Source: Edaphochlamys debaryana (taxonomy: Eukaryota; Chlorophyta; Chlorophyceae; Chlamydomonadales). From it: DNA of 64,000 nt. A model generated the notes under the pieces. That model worked only from the letters and a program-made list of their open reading frames with translations, made no database searches and had not been told where the DNA came from. Shown here in pieces: positions 11,141 to 24,167 of the stretch. The position numbers and the translations under genes are program-made. The DNA is taken from contig JAEHOE010000014.1 of NCBI GenBank assembly GCA_016858145.1, positions 1,054,001-1,118,000 on the forward strand. Direction: 5' to 3'. The stretch's first letter is position 1; each line of letters opens with the position of its first letter.

Positions 11141-11905
11141 TTCCTCCACCCCCCGTATCCCTGCTGCCCTACAACGCTCCACATCAAGCCCTCCGTTCTC
11201 GGACAGAAAGCCTCTGCCCATACCGGTACCTCTCCGCCCAACTCCGCTTCCCCCATCGGCTCGGTCCAACACCGTGGCCCCCGCCGCCCTGCTAGTGACC
11301 CTCCGTCCACCAGGCCCAATGAGGTCCACCGCACCCGGCCCCCGCCCTGCACTGCACTGCCACAACCAGTCAACAAGCTCTCGGCCTCTCGCCCTATGGT
11401 CCAGGGAGCACCTCGCGTGCGCGCTTCAAGAAGCCCACCGCCCTCAAGCGGCCACCTTGATCAGGAGTGCGAAGGAGCCTACACACACCGCATTGGTCCG
11501 TCCAACGGCGCAGCAAGCACACCCCACCGCGGCCCCACAGCGGGGCAGACACCCTTCATCAGGAAGGCGATGGAGGCTGCATTTTTCACGCCGCGTTACC
11601 CCGTCCATTCTCTCCCGTGCATTGTCCGGGGCCGTGTCCATGCCCTCACTCCCATCCGCCGGGGTCCGCCGGCGGCCGCTACCACTACCGGGCCATAGCA
11701 GAAGCTGGGCCCGCCTCGTCTGCTGCGGCGTTCCTCGCTGCCGGGGCTGGGCTGAGGGCTGAACCCGAACCCTCCGTCTCGATTAGCTATCGCGGCAGGC
11801 AGGCGTTGAACGCGCTATGGAGCCGCCGCCGCTCCCAGGCCCGCCACCGGGGCTGCTCGCCGGCCCGCCACCGACGCTGGGCCGGGGGCGAGTGCTCGAG
11901 GCCCG
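11141..11905. other. No gene seen; 3' flank of the ERGIC-family gene
   Basis: Open frames pass through but lack any recognisable motif or splice signals. 11820-11905 holds short repeats (ccgccaccggggctg and ccgggggcg) resembling the end of the adjacent last exon. No TTACA was found for the minus-strand transcript end. Confidence 0.45.
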
Positions 11906-14900
11906 CTACCGGGGCTGGGCCGGGGGCGCGGGCTTGGTGGCCATGCGCACCAGCCAGTCCACCCAGCGGTCCGCCCAGCCTGAGGGCGGGGGCGGGTGGG
12001 GGTGGGGGATGGTGGAGCGACGAGGTCCGAGCGCGGATGCGGACGGGACTGGGGCTGGGTGCATACAAAGCTGCTGCCACTCGCACCTCCTCGTTCAAGC
12101 CCACCCCTCCATCACCCGCTCCCTGCCTCCCTCGCACCTCGCCTGCCCCCAAACCGCCCCGGTCTCAGCCAGCCCAAAACCCCCCTCCTCCCAACACTCC
12201 CCTCCTTCCATGCCCCCACGCCCGGGCTCACGCGTGATAGCGAAGGCGCCCCCCACGACGGCGCAGATGCGCACCGCAAAGTGCAGCAGCGAGGGCGGCT
12301 TCTCGTTGATGGTCATGACGATGGGCGAGAGGTCGTAGTGCACGTCCAGCGCGGGCGCGTAGCCGCGCTGCAGCGGCTGCGCGTACTCGGTGACCGAGTA
12401 CTGGTGCGTCTCGGTGACCTTGCCTGTGGGGAGAGGAGCGGCGGAAATGGCGAACATGAAGGTCAGAACACAGCATGGTGGGCAGGGGCGAGGCCGGTGG
12501 GGTGCCAACGGGTGCTAATGGATGCCATCGCCATGGGCAGCGGAAGTGCAGGGCCAGTGCACGAGAGCCCGCACGGGTTTGGGAACCCAGGGGCTGGACC
12601 CTTGCTGGGTCCCCGTTGCCGGTGCGTCTCTTGGCCTCCGAGCCACCATATAAGCCTCATCTCAGAAAGAAAGGGGCTCTCTGGAGTAGCTGGCGGGCGC
12701 TCACCGAGGCGGGAGTAGAATTCCGTAGGGACGACCTTAAGGAAGTACTTGTAGTTGTACGGCTCCTTGCCCACGACCCGTACGTAACCGTCGAGCGGGT
12801 TGTACTGCACACGTGGCAACAGAGGGAGAGAGGGGAGGGCAGGGAACGCGGTGAAGCGCGGTGCTCGGGCGGTGGAGAGAAGGTGAGTTACCGAGCTCTG
12901 GAGCGGTTCGGGCCGTACTCGGGTACGTGGTACGGGTTCAGGTACGCCGGCACAGGTACGCCAGCAGGCTCGCGGTGCTCTCGTACACGTACGGTACAGG
13001 TACCCGTACTCGTACATGCCGTACCCGTACCCGCTACCCCCTCGTCCACACTTCCAGCCCTTCTCCCAACCAGCCCGGGCGCCGCCCCCCGGACGCACGG
13101 CACCTGACATCGGCGACGTCACGTGCGCGTGGCCCACCTGTCCCACCTGCCCCGGGAAGAACGGCCCGAAGCCCAGGTGCTTAATCACGTGGCTCATGTT
13201 GAGCACCTGTCGTACGGCAAATGCAGCGGGAGGCGGTGGCGGCAGGAGGGAGGGCAGTAAGCACAAGCGCAGACAACAGGCCGGGAAGAGAGCCTGCCAC
13301 TCCCCGGCCCCCGCGACAGGACCTGGCCACAGCGGCACACGCCCCTCCCCTCTCCCCGTCCCTTGAACCCCTGGTCCCCAAACACCCCCTGCCCACCACA
13401 CACACCCTCTCCATCTGCCCTTTCTCTACCCCCTTGGTCCCTGTTCCTCCCGCCCCCTGCCTTGGGCATATGGTGGGACGCTGGGACCCCAGCAGCTGCG
13501 GCAGCATCTGGAACACCCCTTGCCCCCCCCCCTGCCTTCCGCTCTCCCCTTCCCTCCCTTCCTTCCCCCCCCTGCCTTGGGGATGTGGTGGGTTCCCAGC
13601 AGCTGCGGAAGCATTTGGAACACCATGTTCTGGTGCACCGACATGTGCAGCCGACCCGCCACGCGCTTCACGTCCATGGTGCCGTACACGTGGCAGCCCT
13701 CGTGGTGGTCCGCCTCGTCCTCCATGTCCACCAGATGCTGCGGTTGGTTGGGCGGTTGGTTGGGCAGTTGGCAGTTGGGCGGTTGGGCAATCAGGGGATA
13801 ACCAGCGTTGGACCTCTTGGCCGGTCCCCAGTGCCAGTCCGGCCAGTGCCCTCGTAACCTTCCGTTGGCCCTCCCTCCCGCGGCCCTAGCCCCCGCCACG
13901 CTCTGGGCAGGCCCCGTACATCGCATCGTCACCCCCCCCACCCCACAAACACCCCCAATCCCCTCGCCCCCCCACCTGCATGGCCTCCTGGATGTTGACC
14001 GACACCAGCTGCTCGCCCCCCGTGTCCATGATCTGCTGGCTCTGGGGGGGATGGGTCGGAAGGAGGAGAGGGGGGGAAGGAGAGGGGCGGGGCAGGGGGC
14101 AGGGGTCATGCAAGCAAGGGCCGGGCCATGCCGGGAGCGCTGCGAACCCAACAAGGTGGCCCATTCCCATTCCCCTTTGCCTCCGCACATGCACCTAGCC
14201 GCTCCCCTTCCCAGCACCCAGGACGACCTCCGCAGCACCCTCTCCACGTGCGCCCACGCGCCCGCCAACAGCGGCTCTGCCCCCCGCCCCCACCTGCGGC
14301 GTGTGGTACTCGGCCTTGCCGATCTGCTTGCCGTCCTTGTCCAGCCGCATCTTGTGCACGTGCATGTGGTGCGCGAAGGAGGCGTCGTTCTCGGCGGTGC
14401 CGGATATGTCCAGCACGTCGATCGACAGCACTGGGGGGTGGGGTGGGGAGTGGGTAGGGTGGGGTGCATGGAGGGTGGGCGGAGGTGGAGGGGAGGGCGG
14501 GACTGGAGGCGGGAGGCGCGTGCGCACGTGGAAGGGGGATGGGGGTGCAAGGGGGCGAAGGGTGCGTGCGCATGGTCGGATGCACGCGGCGGCGGTCAGG
14601 CGCTCCCCTCCACACTGATGTGTGCAGCTCATGCGCCAGCTCTCAGCATCCTTGGCAGGTTGGCTCTCCCGCCCCCCGCCGGCCTGCCCAGTGCGTGTGT
14701 GCGGTGTTCGTGACGCCTGCGGCCCGCAGCGGGGTCTCGGGGTTCCCCTGCCGAGCGAGCGAGTGCTGCTGGGACCTTAGGGCGGGGCCCGCGTGTCGGG
14801 GGACCACACGACGCTGCTGCACCCTAGCCTCCGCCGCCAAAGCCTATGCGCACGTGACGCCCGCTCCAGTCGCCACGAGCAACCCGTTCCGGGCACCCGA

Positions 14901-16188
14901 TTGGGCCACCCCCCACCTCCCCCGCCAGCCCACGCCTGCGCTGCAGCCCCTGGCTCCGTGGCCCGGGGGACTTCACCCCGCTGACGCCGTCGCCCGGGCT
15001 CCACAATCCCGCAGTCCGCCACCCCTGCCACCCCCCCAAACTCCAGACCGCGGAGCCTAGCTGCGCCGACAAGCCCGGGTGACGGGAAGGCAGGCGGCCC
15101 CCGCCCCCGCCCCCGAGGGGTCTTTGGCGCGCAGGCTCAGCCGGGAGAGCCGGCGCCTCCGGGGGGCCACGTCCGCAGCTCATCCACCAGCTCATTCCCT
15201 GGAGCCCGCTCCAGCCGCCATGGGCCCCCCGCTTCGGGCGCCCTGCACGCTCCAGGCCTGAGGCTGCTGCCAGCGGGCCGCAGCAGGCCCCGACTCCGGC
15301 CGCCCTGGCTCCAGCCCCGCTGACTTGGCCGCCGCTGATTTAGCGCGCCGGAGTCTCCGACCCCCGGACCCTGCCCCCGGGTCGCCCAGTCTCCAATCCC
15401 GAGACAACGAGGCACCGCTGCCCTGCTGAGCCCGGGTGGCCGGGAGGCGAGCGGCCCCGGCTCCCACGCCTCCGTGGCCACCCCGCCTCGCCGCCGCGAC
15501 TCGAGGTCGAGGCAAGGAGACTAGTGCGCCTGCCGCTCCAGAAGCAGCTGGGGTTTGCTTTGCATAGATGAGGACATTCGTGGGAGGGCGGGAGGCGCGG
15601 GCTCTGCCAGCCAACGTCGCACCCCCCCCGGCAAGGCGACCCCAGGTTGAGAGCAGCCCTGCCCCCAGCAGGGCGGGGAGGCGCGGGCACCCACGCGGGC
15701 TGGCCGACGCCCCCCGCCCGACGCCGCGCCCGAGCGCCAGTCCCCTACCCACCCGCGCAGGGCACCGACGGAAACGTGATGTCTACGTTGATGGTGAGCG
15801 CGTGTCGCCGCGCAAGGTCGACAGACATCTGCGTGCACGGGCCGCAAGCTCAGTCGGAGAACAGCCTGCTCCAGCCAGCAACTCAGAGATCAACACCAAC
15901 TCGCGGGGTGCGCGAGCCGAAGGGCGCACCTTTGTTTCCCGATGTTGCCGGTAGAACGTGTTCATCTCGTGCACGAACAGCACCGTCGCCAGCAAGATAC
16001 CGCACATCGTGACTGCGCCAATAGAGCCACAGCGCGCGGGTCGGCGTTGCGCGCGAGGGACACGATGATCCAGTCTGCTGCGGACCAAAGCGCGCCGGCT
16101 TACCCAGAGCTCCATGGATAGTCTGCTGCACTAGATGCGACTCAGGCTTAGCGTAGGCACTTAAGCTGCTTAGCCTAAACTTCGTCAT
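11906..16188 (-). CDS. ERGIC/ERV41-46-family cargo receptor (ER-Golgi intermediate compartment protein)
   Basis: COPII/COPI cycling membrane protein that sorts cargo between ER and Golgi. Ten exons give 328 aa: 16104-16188, 15930-16012, 15753-15828, 14294-14430, 13976-14041, 13624-13737, 13147-13206, 12705-12804, 12232-12423, 11906-11979. Family landmarks in order: N-terminal LSAYAKPES; first membrane helix GALVTMCGILLATVLFVHEM; DITFPSVPCAVLSIDVLDISG; HHEGCHVYGTMDVKRVAG; NMSHVIKHLGFGPFFPG; YNPLDG; YKYFLKVVPTEFY; HQYSVTEYAQPLQRG; DLSPIVMTINE; and C-terminal helix LLHFAVRICAVVGGAFAIT. This is the ERGIC-2/3 layout: two helices enclosing a lumenal domain, with a short cytosolic tail WADRWVDWLVRMATKPAPPA. 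Exon 6 is set to end before a GTGTTCC donor; a version extended by FQMLPQLLG has no obvious donor. Whether it is the ERV41 or ERV46 type cannot be decided here. Confidence 0.87.
13460..13517 (-). repeat. Intronic duplicate of the donor region after ERGIC exon 6
   Basis: About 55 bp resembling 13573-13622, which spans the exon-6 donor and the first bases of the intron. Both copies begin (minus strand) with GTGTTCCA.ATGCT.CCGCAG and end in an AAGGCAGGGGG-type stretch. Confidence 0.75.
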
Positions 16189-16621
16189 GGCCGCTCAATG
16201 CCGCGAGGGCCAACCAGAGTCGAGACACGCCTAAGTTGCTAACTGATGCAAGGGGAGGTCGGGGGAAAGGACGGGGGCGCTCGGGGGGAGGGTGGACCAG
16301 GCAACTGCTGTGGAGCCCAAACACAGCGCGCGGGTCCCGGGTCGCAAGTTGAAGCTGAGGGCGTGGAAACTCGGCAGCAAGCTAAACAAGTGCTTCGTGT
16401 TTAGATACGGGAGAATGTTGGGGCCGGGGACCCCAAGTTCGTTGCCTCTTGCGGACCGCGATGCTTGCGGCGCCCATGCGAGGGTTTGCCAATTTGCCTC
16501 GCCCCCCGCCCTGCCACGCTGCTTTTCCTCGAGTCGCACAAGTGAACTGTAGGGAACTTGTAGGCTGGTCTTATAGCGGCTGAAGAAGCCGCGAACACGA
16601 GAACCAAGAACCAGTCGGAGA
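16189..16621. promoter_or_regulatory. Divergent promoter region (ERGIC-family gene / carbamoyl-phosphate synthase)
   Basis: 433 bp between two ATGs facing apart, so both promoters and 5' UTRs must lie here. A TTATAGC element at about 16571 sits near 50 bp upstream of the plus-strand ATG. No established regulatory motif was identified. Confidence 0.55.
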
Positions 16622-19600
16622 ATGCAGCTGCAAGCGCACGGACGTGCGCTGGGCCGGGCCGCCGCGCCCCGGCAGCGTCATGCCCTGTTCAAGATGCCGC
16701 TGTATGTCGGCACTGCCGCTGAGCTGGGCCTCAAGCCCGCCGCGGCGGCCGCTCGCGCCTCCTCCAAGTCACGTGGCGTTCGCTGCGCTGTGACCGCGGA
16801 GAAGCAGGGCCTCCCGTGGCAGGCTGCCATGTCGGAGATCAAGAAGCGCCGGGATATCAAGACAATTATGATTATCGGCGCCGGACCCATCGTCATTGGC
16901 CAGGTACCGTGATGTTTCGCCGCCGCGTGCCGCGGGCACTTTGTGACCCCCTTGCCCCCCCGTAGGCTTGCGAGTTCGACTACTCAGGCACCCAGGCATG
17001 CAAGTCCCTGAAGTGAGTCCCGTCGACGCGAGGCGGCGAGTGATCAAACCCTAGAGCTAACGTCTTTGCGTGACTGCAGGAAGGAGGGCTACCGTGTCAT
17101 CCTTCTCAACTCGAACCCAGTGAGTCACACGACGCCGGCTGTCGCGAGGAACTTTCCGCGGAGCACGTTTCGGTCGCGAGGGTTTACATCTCAACGGCAT
17201 GTCGCGCCGCTTTTGTTCGCAGGCCACGATCATGACGGACCCTGGTGTCGCGGACCGCACCTACGTCGGTCCCATGACGCCGGAGCTAACGGAGCAGATT
17301 CTGGCCAAGGTGCGAACCAACCATGACATGCGGGGATGGACGGATTGCTCGCTGCCCGCTTCCCTTCCCCAACCCTGCAATGCTACTTGTCCCTCGGCCC
17401 CGCAGGAGCGCCCCGACGCCATCCTGCCCACCATGGGCGGCCAGACCGGCCTGAACCTGGCCAAGACGCTGGCCGAGGTAAGGGCTGGCGAACGTGCCGC
17501 CGGGGTTACGCCGGGGGCGGCCCGTTGCGGTCTCCGGCCGCCTCCGCCAGGGCTAGACGACGCCGGGGAAGGACGTGGGGTCATCCATGCAATCGCATGC
17601 AAGTATGCGAGTACGTGGCAACACCAATATGGCCGACGCTGCGCCGAGGGGAGAAGAAGCACTTGCCAAGCCTCGCGGAAACTGTCGGCGCCTGCGTCAG
17701 CTCAGTCCCTCGCGGCCAGCCTGCTCCTTACGCCTCTGGGCACGGTCGCAGCGGGCGCCTGCGGCTTTAGACATCATAGGGGCCACCTCAGCTGCGCAGT
17801 ACGCGCATGGCAGGAGAGGAGCCGGGGCTGGAGCCCGGTTGTCTTGGGAGAGAGGACCAGCCGCCACCGCCGCAGCCGCAGCCTTGCCCCACGTTCCCGG
17901 CTCGGGCTGCCTGCCGCCAGCCCCGGACGCAGCACCTGCCCCGAACGCGCACCCCTTCCCCTTTGGCCCGTAACCCACGCGTCTACGAAAACCAACTGAC
18001 CTACTACCAACGACCTACTACCCGCTCACCGGTCCCCGCCTCCCCCCTCCCTTAACCCCTCTCTTCCCCCCAGCGCGGCATCCTGTCCAAGTACGGCATC
18101 GAGCTGATTGGCGCCAAGCTGCCCTCGATCGACCGCGCCGAGGACCGCGAGCTGTTCAAGCAGTCGATGACGCGCATCGGCCTCAAGTGCGCCAAGTCGG
18201 GTGAGCGGGGAGCGGCAGGGGGCGGGGGCGGGTGGCAGGGGGAGCAGGGGCGCATGGGGCCGCAACTGCGCTAAGTCGGGTGAGCGGGGGGCTCGAGCAG
18301 GGCTAGGGGGCGCGGAGAGGGGCACTGCAGGGCCTGGTAGGCCGCGGCCCACGAGCACTGACGGCACTGTCCAACACGCGGCAGTGGAACCCCCGTCTAA
18401 CCCCTTCCCTCACCCCTCACGCAACCTTCCCCTCCCCCTCCCCAGCCACCGCCAACACCCTGGAGGAGGCGCTGACCATCGCCGCCGACATCGGCCGCTA
18501 CCCCATCATCATCCGCCCCGCCTTCACGCTGGGCGGCACGGGCGGCGGCATCGCCTACAACATTGACGAGCTCAAGGAGATCGTCACGGGCGGGCTCACG
18601 GCCTCCATGACCAGCCAGGTGGGGGGGGATGGGATGGGGGCAGGGGTGGTGGTGGGGAGGCGGTCGATGCGGCACACGGGCGGCTTCCATGGGAGGTCTG
18701 GGGGTGAGGACCAACAAGGCACGACGAGGAGAGGGCTTCCGCGACGCGACGAGCTGGGTCGGCAGGCTTCTGCTAGCTAACGCTCCCTCCCCCTCCTGTT
18801 CTACCCCCCCCCCCCCCGCCAGGTCCTGGTGGAGCAGTCGCTGCTGGGCTGGAAGGAGTTCGAGCTGGAGGTGAGGGGCCGTGGGACAAGGGGTTTGGGG
18901 GGGGGCGGGTGCAGGGCGGGGAGGCGTGCACACGGTTTGCCCGGGTGCCCGGGTTGTGCCCGAGTCCCCACACACCGAGGCCTCCCTGAGGAGCGCCAGG
19001 CCCGCCCCCTCCCTCCTGCCTCCCCTCAACCCAGCCTCCTTCCCCCTCCCCTCTCCCCCCCCTCCCCTACAAGGTCATGCGCGACCTGAACGACAACGTG
19101 GTCATTGTGTGCTCCATCGAGAACGTGGACCCCATGGGCGTGCACACGGGTGAGGGGGGGAAGGGGGGGGTCAGGGCGAGGGGGGGAGTGTTCAGGGCTG
19201 TTGGGGGGGAGTGTGTGTGTATGGGGGTGCGTGTGCGTGTCAGTGCTCCATCGAGAACGTGGACCCCATGGGCGTGCACACGGGTGAGGGGGGAGGGGGG
19301 AGGAGGACGGAAGGGGGGGCGAGGGCGGTGTGCGCTCTGGCCCTGCAGGAGAGCAGGGGGCGTGTTCGTTGGGGCAGTGGCGCAGGCGAGGGCCGTGTGG
19401 TTATGGGCGCAGACCCTGCGGTCACAGCTGTTTGCAGCCACTCGCTCCTGCCCTGACTGGCGAGTCAGCGCAAGGTTCGGCCCCCAAGCAGCACCGGGTC
19501 GCCGACAGTCCCCGCTCGCAAGCTTCTCGGGGGAAGCAGCTGCGTCATCACGTTGCCTGACAGCGAACACAGCGCCCGGGCCTGGGCCTAGGAATGCGAG

Positions 19601-22600
19601 CGTGTGCCAGGTCTGCGAGCACACGCGCCCTGCGTTGTCCTGCGACCTGCTCCAGGGGGCCAACCGCGCACGCCTGCTCTGTCGCCAGGCCCGCCTTGCA
19701 CCGTGGCCTGTAGATGGGTGCATGCTAGCTTGAACTGAAGGGCAGTCGCCTGCGGCGTCCACCTCTGGCTGCGCTGGGCTAGGGCTGCCCATGTTGATGT
19801 AAAGCGGCGTTGGCACTCAACCCATTACGGGCGGGCCCCGCCGCGTGCCACCGCTCTGCGCCCCCTGCCCCGGACCCCGCCTCGCCACCCCATGCGCTCC
19901 TCCCTCCCCTCGAGCCGGCCAAGGACGGCAGCGGCACGCGGCCCAGCACGTCTGGCACACGCTCTTCCCCCCGCCCACCCGCCCCTCGCCTTGCGCGCCA
20001 GGCCCTTCGTCCCCTGTCCTCGCTCTCCCCTGGCCCATGCCGCGCGCCAGCACTCATCTCCCCCGCCCCCCCACCCCCCACCCCCAGGTGACTCGATCAC
20101 CGTGGCCCCCGCCCAGACCCTCACGGACAAGGAGCTGCAGGTGCGTGCGTGGTAGTAATGGGGGGGGGTCCAGTTGGGGTCCAGATTGGGGGCGGTCCAT
20201 TTTTTTGGTGGGGGTCAGGGGTTCGGGTGTGCAGTCAGGGGGCTGCGGGTGTGTGACCACCCACGTCAGGGTGACGTGCAGGGGACGTGCCAGTGAGTAT
20301 GGCCTGGGGTAGAGGCCCACCCGTGCGCCGTTAGTGCGACCGCTCCCCCCTGGCAAGCTCCTGGGCCAGGCGTGCGGTGTGCAGTCGGACCACACCCGCG
20401 ACCGCCCCCTCTCCACCCCGCTAAGCTCCTCCAGCTGACACTGTCGGCGCCTTGCCACCCCGCCGCCCGTGCCCTGCCAAGCTGCGACGCCTGTGCCTTA
20501 TCCCTGACGCCCCTTGCCCCCCTCTGTTCGCCCTCCTCCCCCCCTCAGCGCCTGCGTGACGCCTCGATCGCCATCATCCGCGAGATGGGTGTGGAGTGCG
20601 GCGGCTCCAACGTGCAGATGGCCGTCAACCCGGACGTGAGGCGGGAGGGGGCGGGCTTGGGGGGGGGAGACTAGGTAAGGAGGGAAAGAATGAAAGGGTT
20701 AAGGGGAAAGCTAGGACGTGGGGGGGAGATGGCTTCAACCTTAACGTGAGGTGGAGGGGGGCTGATGAGGAGAGTGGGGGCAGGGAGGACGGACGGCAGC
20801 AGCAGCAGCAGGGGCCAGCGGGGGAGGTCTGCCGGGGGCAGCCCGCTCAGCAAGCTAGCTCAGTGGTGGGAGGGGGCTGCTGGGCACTGCAGAGAGCCGC
20901 GCCCGGGGCCTGGCGAGGGGCTGGGGTAGCGGCGGGGCGCTCGTTTCGGGCTCTCGGCAGGGGCTGTACCAGGCTAGCAGTGGCGGCTCGTGGCGTGGGG
21001 CGACAGCGTGGGCTGCGGACGCGGGATGGAAGAGGAGGGCGGCAGGGGAAGAGGGGGCCGGAAAGGCAAGAGGGGTACGGAAGGGGAAGAGGGGGGGGGA
21101 GGGGCGTGCATGGAAGGCGGGGAAGAGGCGTGGGGGGCAGTCGAAGCGGCGGGCGCGAGCGGCGCTTCTGCGCATACAGGGCAGCTCGAGTCCGCGGACA
21201 GAGGAAGGGCACAGCTCTGTCACTGCTGAGCCCCGGTGCTGCAGTTGGCTAGCTCTGACCGCCAAGTCAACCTTGCTCTCCTCTCCCTCCCTCCTTCCTT
21301 CCTCCCCCCCCCTGACAGGACGGTGAGATGATGATCATCGAGATGAACCCCCGTGTGTCTCGCTCCTCGGCCCTTGCCTCCAAGGTAGGGTGGGGAGGGG
21401 GGGTTTGCGGTTAGGGTTCGGGGAGGGGTGACGGTCACAGGGGAAAGGGGGAGGCGGAAAGGAGTGGGAGCGGAACCCTACCCCCTTTGCCCATCGTATC
21501 AAGCCCCCCCCCTCCTGCCCCTCCGTCCCCCCCAGGCCACCGGCTTCCCCATCGCCAAGATGGCCGCCAAGCTGGCCGTGGGCTACACGCTGGACCAGGT
21601 GCGGGGGGGGAGGGTGCAGATGTGGATCTGGGTTTGGATTCGGATTCGGATCTGGGTCGGTAGTGGGGGATGGGGAAGGGGTGTAGTACGGGGTGCACCA
21701 CTATGGGCTACACGCTGGACCAGGTGCGGGCGGGGGGGGGCGGGGGGCGGCCGTCAAGGGGGAAAGACACGAGGGAGGGGGGTTGGGGAAAGGGGCCAGG
21801 GACAGGTAAAGGGGGCGTGGTGGTGGGCGTCAGGGAGTGGGTTACGTTCTGGACCAGGCGCGGGGCAAGGGCCGGGAACAAGCTAGGCGCTATCAGTGGG
21901 GGGGCAGAGGGAAAGTCTAGCGATTCAGAAAGGCAACCGGCGAGGAAGCGGCGGCGACAGGGGGATGGGGCAGGCAAGGGTGTGTAGTATAGGCTATGGG
22001 CGTGTAGGGCACTGGGGGGGGGATGGAGGGGCCGAGCTAAGCGAGACAACCGCGGGCCGAGTCCCGAAGAGCTGGGGGCGGCAGGGCTGCGGGCAAGGGG
22101 CCGGCGTGTTGCGAGGAGGAGGAGGAGCAGCAGCAGCACCCGGGCTGTACACGGGACAGCGCTGGCCTCCGGCTCAGGGTGGCGTGTGTGGGACCCAGGC
22201 GAGGGGCCCGGGCGGGGGCTCGGAGGCCAAGGCCGGGAGCGCTAACGCGCCGCGCACGGCGTCCTTGGGCAAGGCCTCGAACCTGCCCTCCCCTCCCTTC
22301 TTCCCCCCCCCCCCCCACACACACAGATCGCCAACGACATCACCCAGAAGACGCCCGCCTCGTTCGAGCCCTCGATCGACTACGTGGTGACCAAGGTGCC
22401 CCGCTTCGCCTTCGAGAAGTTCCCGGGTGGGGCCGAGGGGCTGGGCGGGGGAAGGGAGGGGTGGAGGGGGAGGCAGAGAGGAGGTGCTGGCGGGGTCCTG
22501 CATTCGGCTGTTCTTATAAGCCTCCTTTGGGACCATCCCTGCTCACCGTTTCGTCACCTGCGCCCCCCCTCCCCCCATGACCCCAGGCTCCAAGGCTGAG

Positions 22601-24125
22601 CTGACCACCATGATGAAGTCCGTGGGCGAGGTCATGGCCATGGGCCGCACCTGGCAGGAGTCGCTGCAGAAGGCGCTGCGCGGCATGGAGACGGGGCTGG
22701 ACGGCTGGGGGCTGCCCAAGGTGGGGGAGGAAGGGGGGGAGAATGGGGGGGTTGAAGGGGAGTTGGGGGGGCGGGTGAAGGGGGGGAGGGAGCCGAGGAG
22801 GGAGCGAGGAGGCAGGGGGAGGGGAAAGGGCAGGAAAGAAGGAAAGGCGGGGAGAGGGCACGTAAGGAGGGGGCTGTGGACGGTGAGGGGGGCTGCCCAA
22901 GGGCAAGCTGCACCACTGCTACGGCGCTCTGCTAACCGACACGCCCCCCTCTTCCCCCCATCCCTCTCCCTCCCCCTCCCCTCCCCCCCTTTAGAACTAC
23001 AAGCGCCTGCCCAAGGACCAGCTCATGTACAAGCTGCGCGTGCCCAACCCGGACCGCATCTTCATCCTGTTCCAGGTGGGATCGCGGATCTGGATCTGGA
23101 TCCTGGATTCGAGGGCCGGGAGGGCGGGTCTGTCGGTTTCTGAGCGGGACCTGGCTCGGAAGGGGCTTTGAAGGCAAGGCGTGAGGTGGGGAGCTCCACG
23201 TGCCTAGTGCCTAGTGCCTACCCCTCCCCTCTGCCCCCTCCCCCCCCTCAGGCCATGGAGGAGGGCCTGACCAACGCTGAGCTGTTTGACCTCACCAAGA
23301 TCGACCCCTGGTGCGTGTGTGTATGGGGGGGCGTTTCGCGGATCGGGGGGGGGGACGGCACTTGGGCCCCCCCCCCCCTCGGGGTATGTACCTGAACAAG
23401 CAAGGATTCCCTGGTGTCGGCGCGATCCCCCTCCTCAAACCCCCCTTCCCCCCCCCCCCCACCCACACCACCACCCCAGGTGGCTGGCCCAGCTCCGCGA
23501 GCTGTTCGACATCACCGCCTGGCTCAAGGGCAAGAAGGTGCAAGAGCTGACGGCGGAGGAGATGCAGTGGGTCAAGAGCAAGGGCTACTCGGACGCGCAG
23601 CTGGCGCGGTACTGCGGTGAGGGGAGGGGGTTTGGGAGGGGGAGGAGAGGGTCGGAGGGGGGAGGGAAGAGGAGGGTGTGTTTTGAGAGCTGGGGGATGA
23701 GGCGGAGATGGCCGACAGCGCCCATGCTTGACCTTGCTGGATGCGTACTAACCCTCCCCCTCCCCCTCCCCCCCCCCAGGCTCCTCCCTGATGGAGGTGC
23801 GCTCCATCCGCAAGGCCCTGGGCGTTATCCCCTCGTTCAAGCGTGTGGACACGTGCGCCGCCGAGTTCGAGGCCAACACGCCGTACATGTACAGGTGCGT
23901 GCCGTACGTACGTGCTGTGCAAAGAGCGTGTGTATTGGGGGGCCGAGGGGGAGAAGCGGGCCGAAGTGGGGAGGCAAAGGGCGGTGAAGTGTGGGAAGAG
24001 GAACCGCCAACTGCATCTAACTGCCAAACCCGCGCATCCAACCGCCCACCAACCGCAGCACGTACGACGGCAACTCGGAGTGCGCGCCCACCAACGAGCG
24101 CAAGGTGCTCATTCTGGGCGGCGGC

Positions 24126-24167
<42 letters not shown>

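Noticed and set aside
10751..11698. 315-codon plus-strand open frame
   Set aside because: It runs through the direct-repeat cluster, is Pro/Ser/His/Arg-rich without any motif, and its repeats are nucleotide repeats not constrained by frame.
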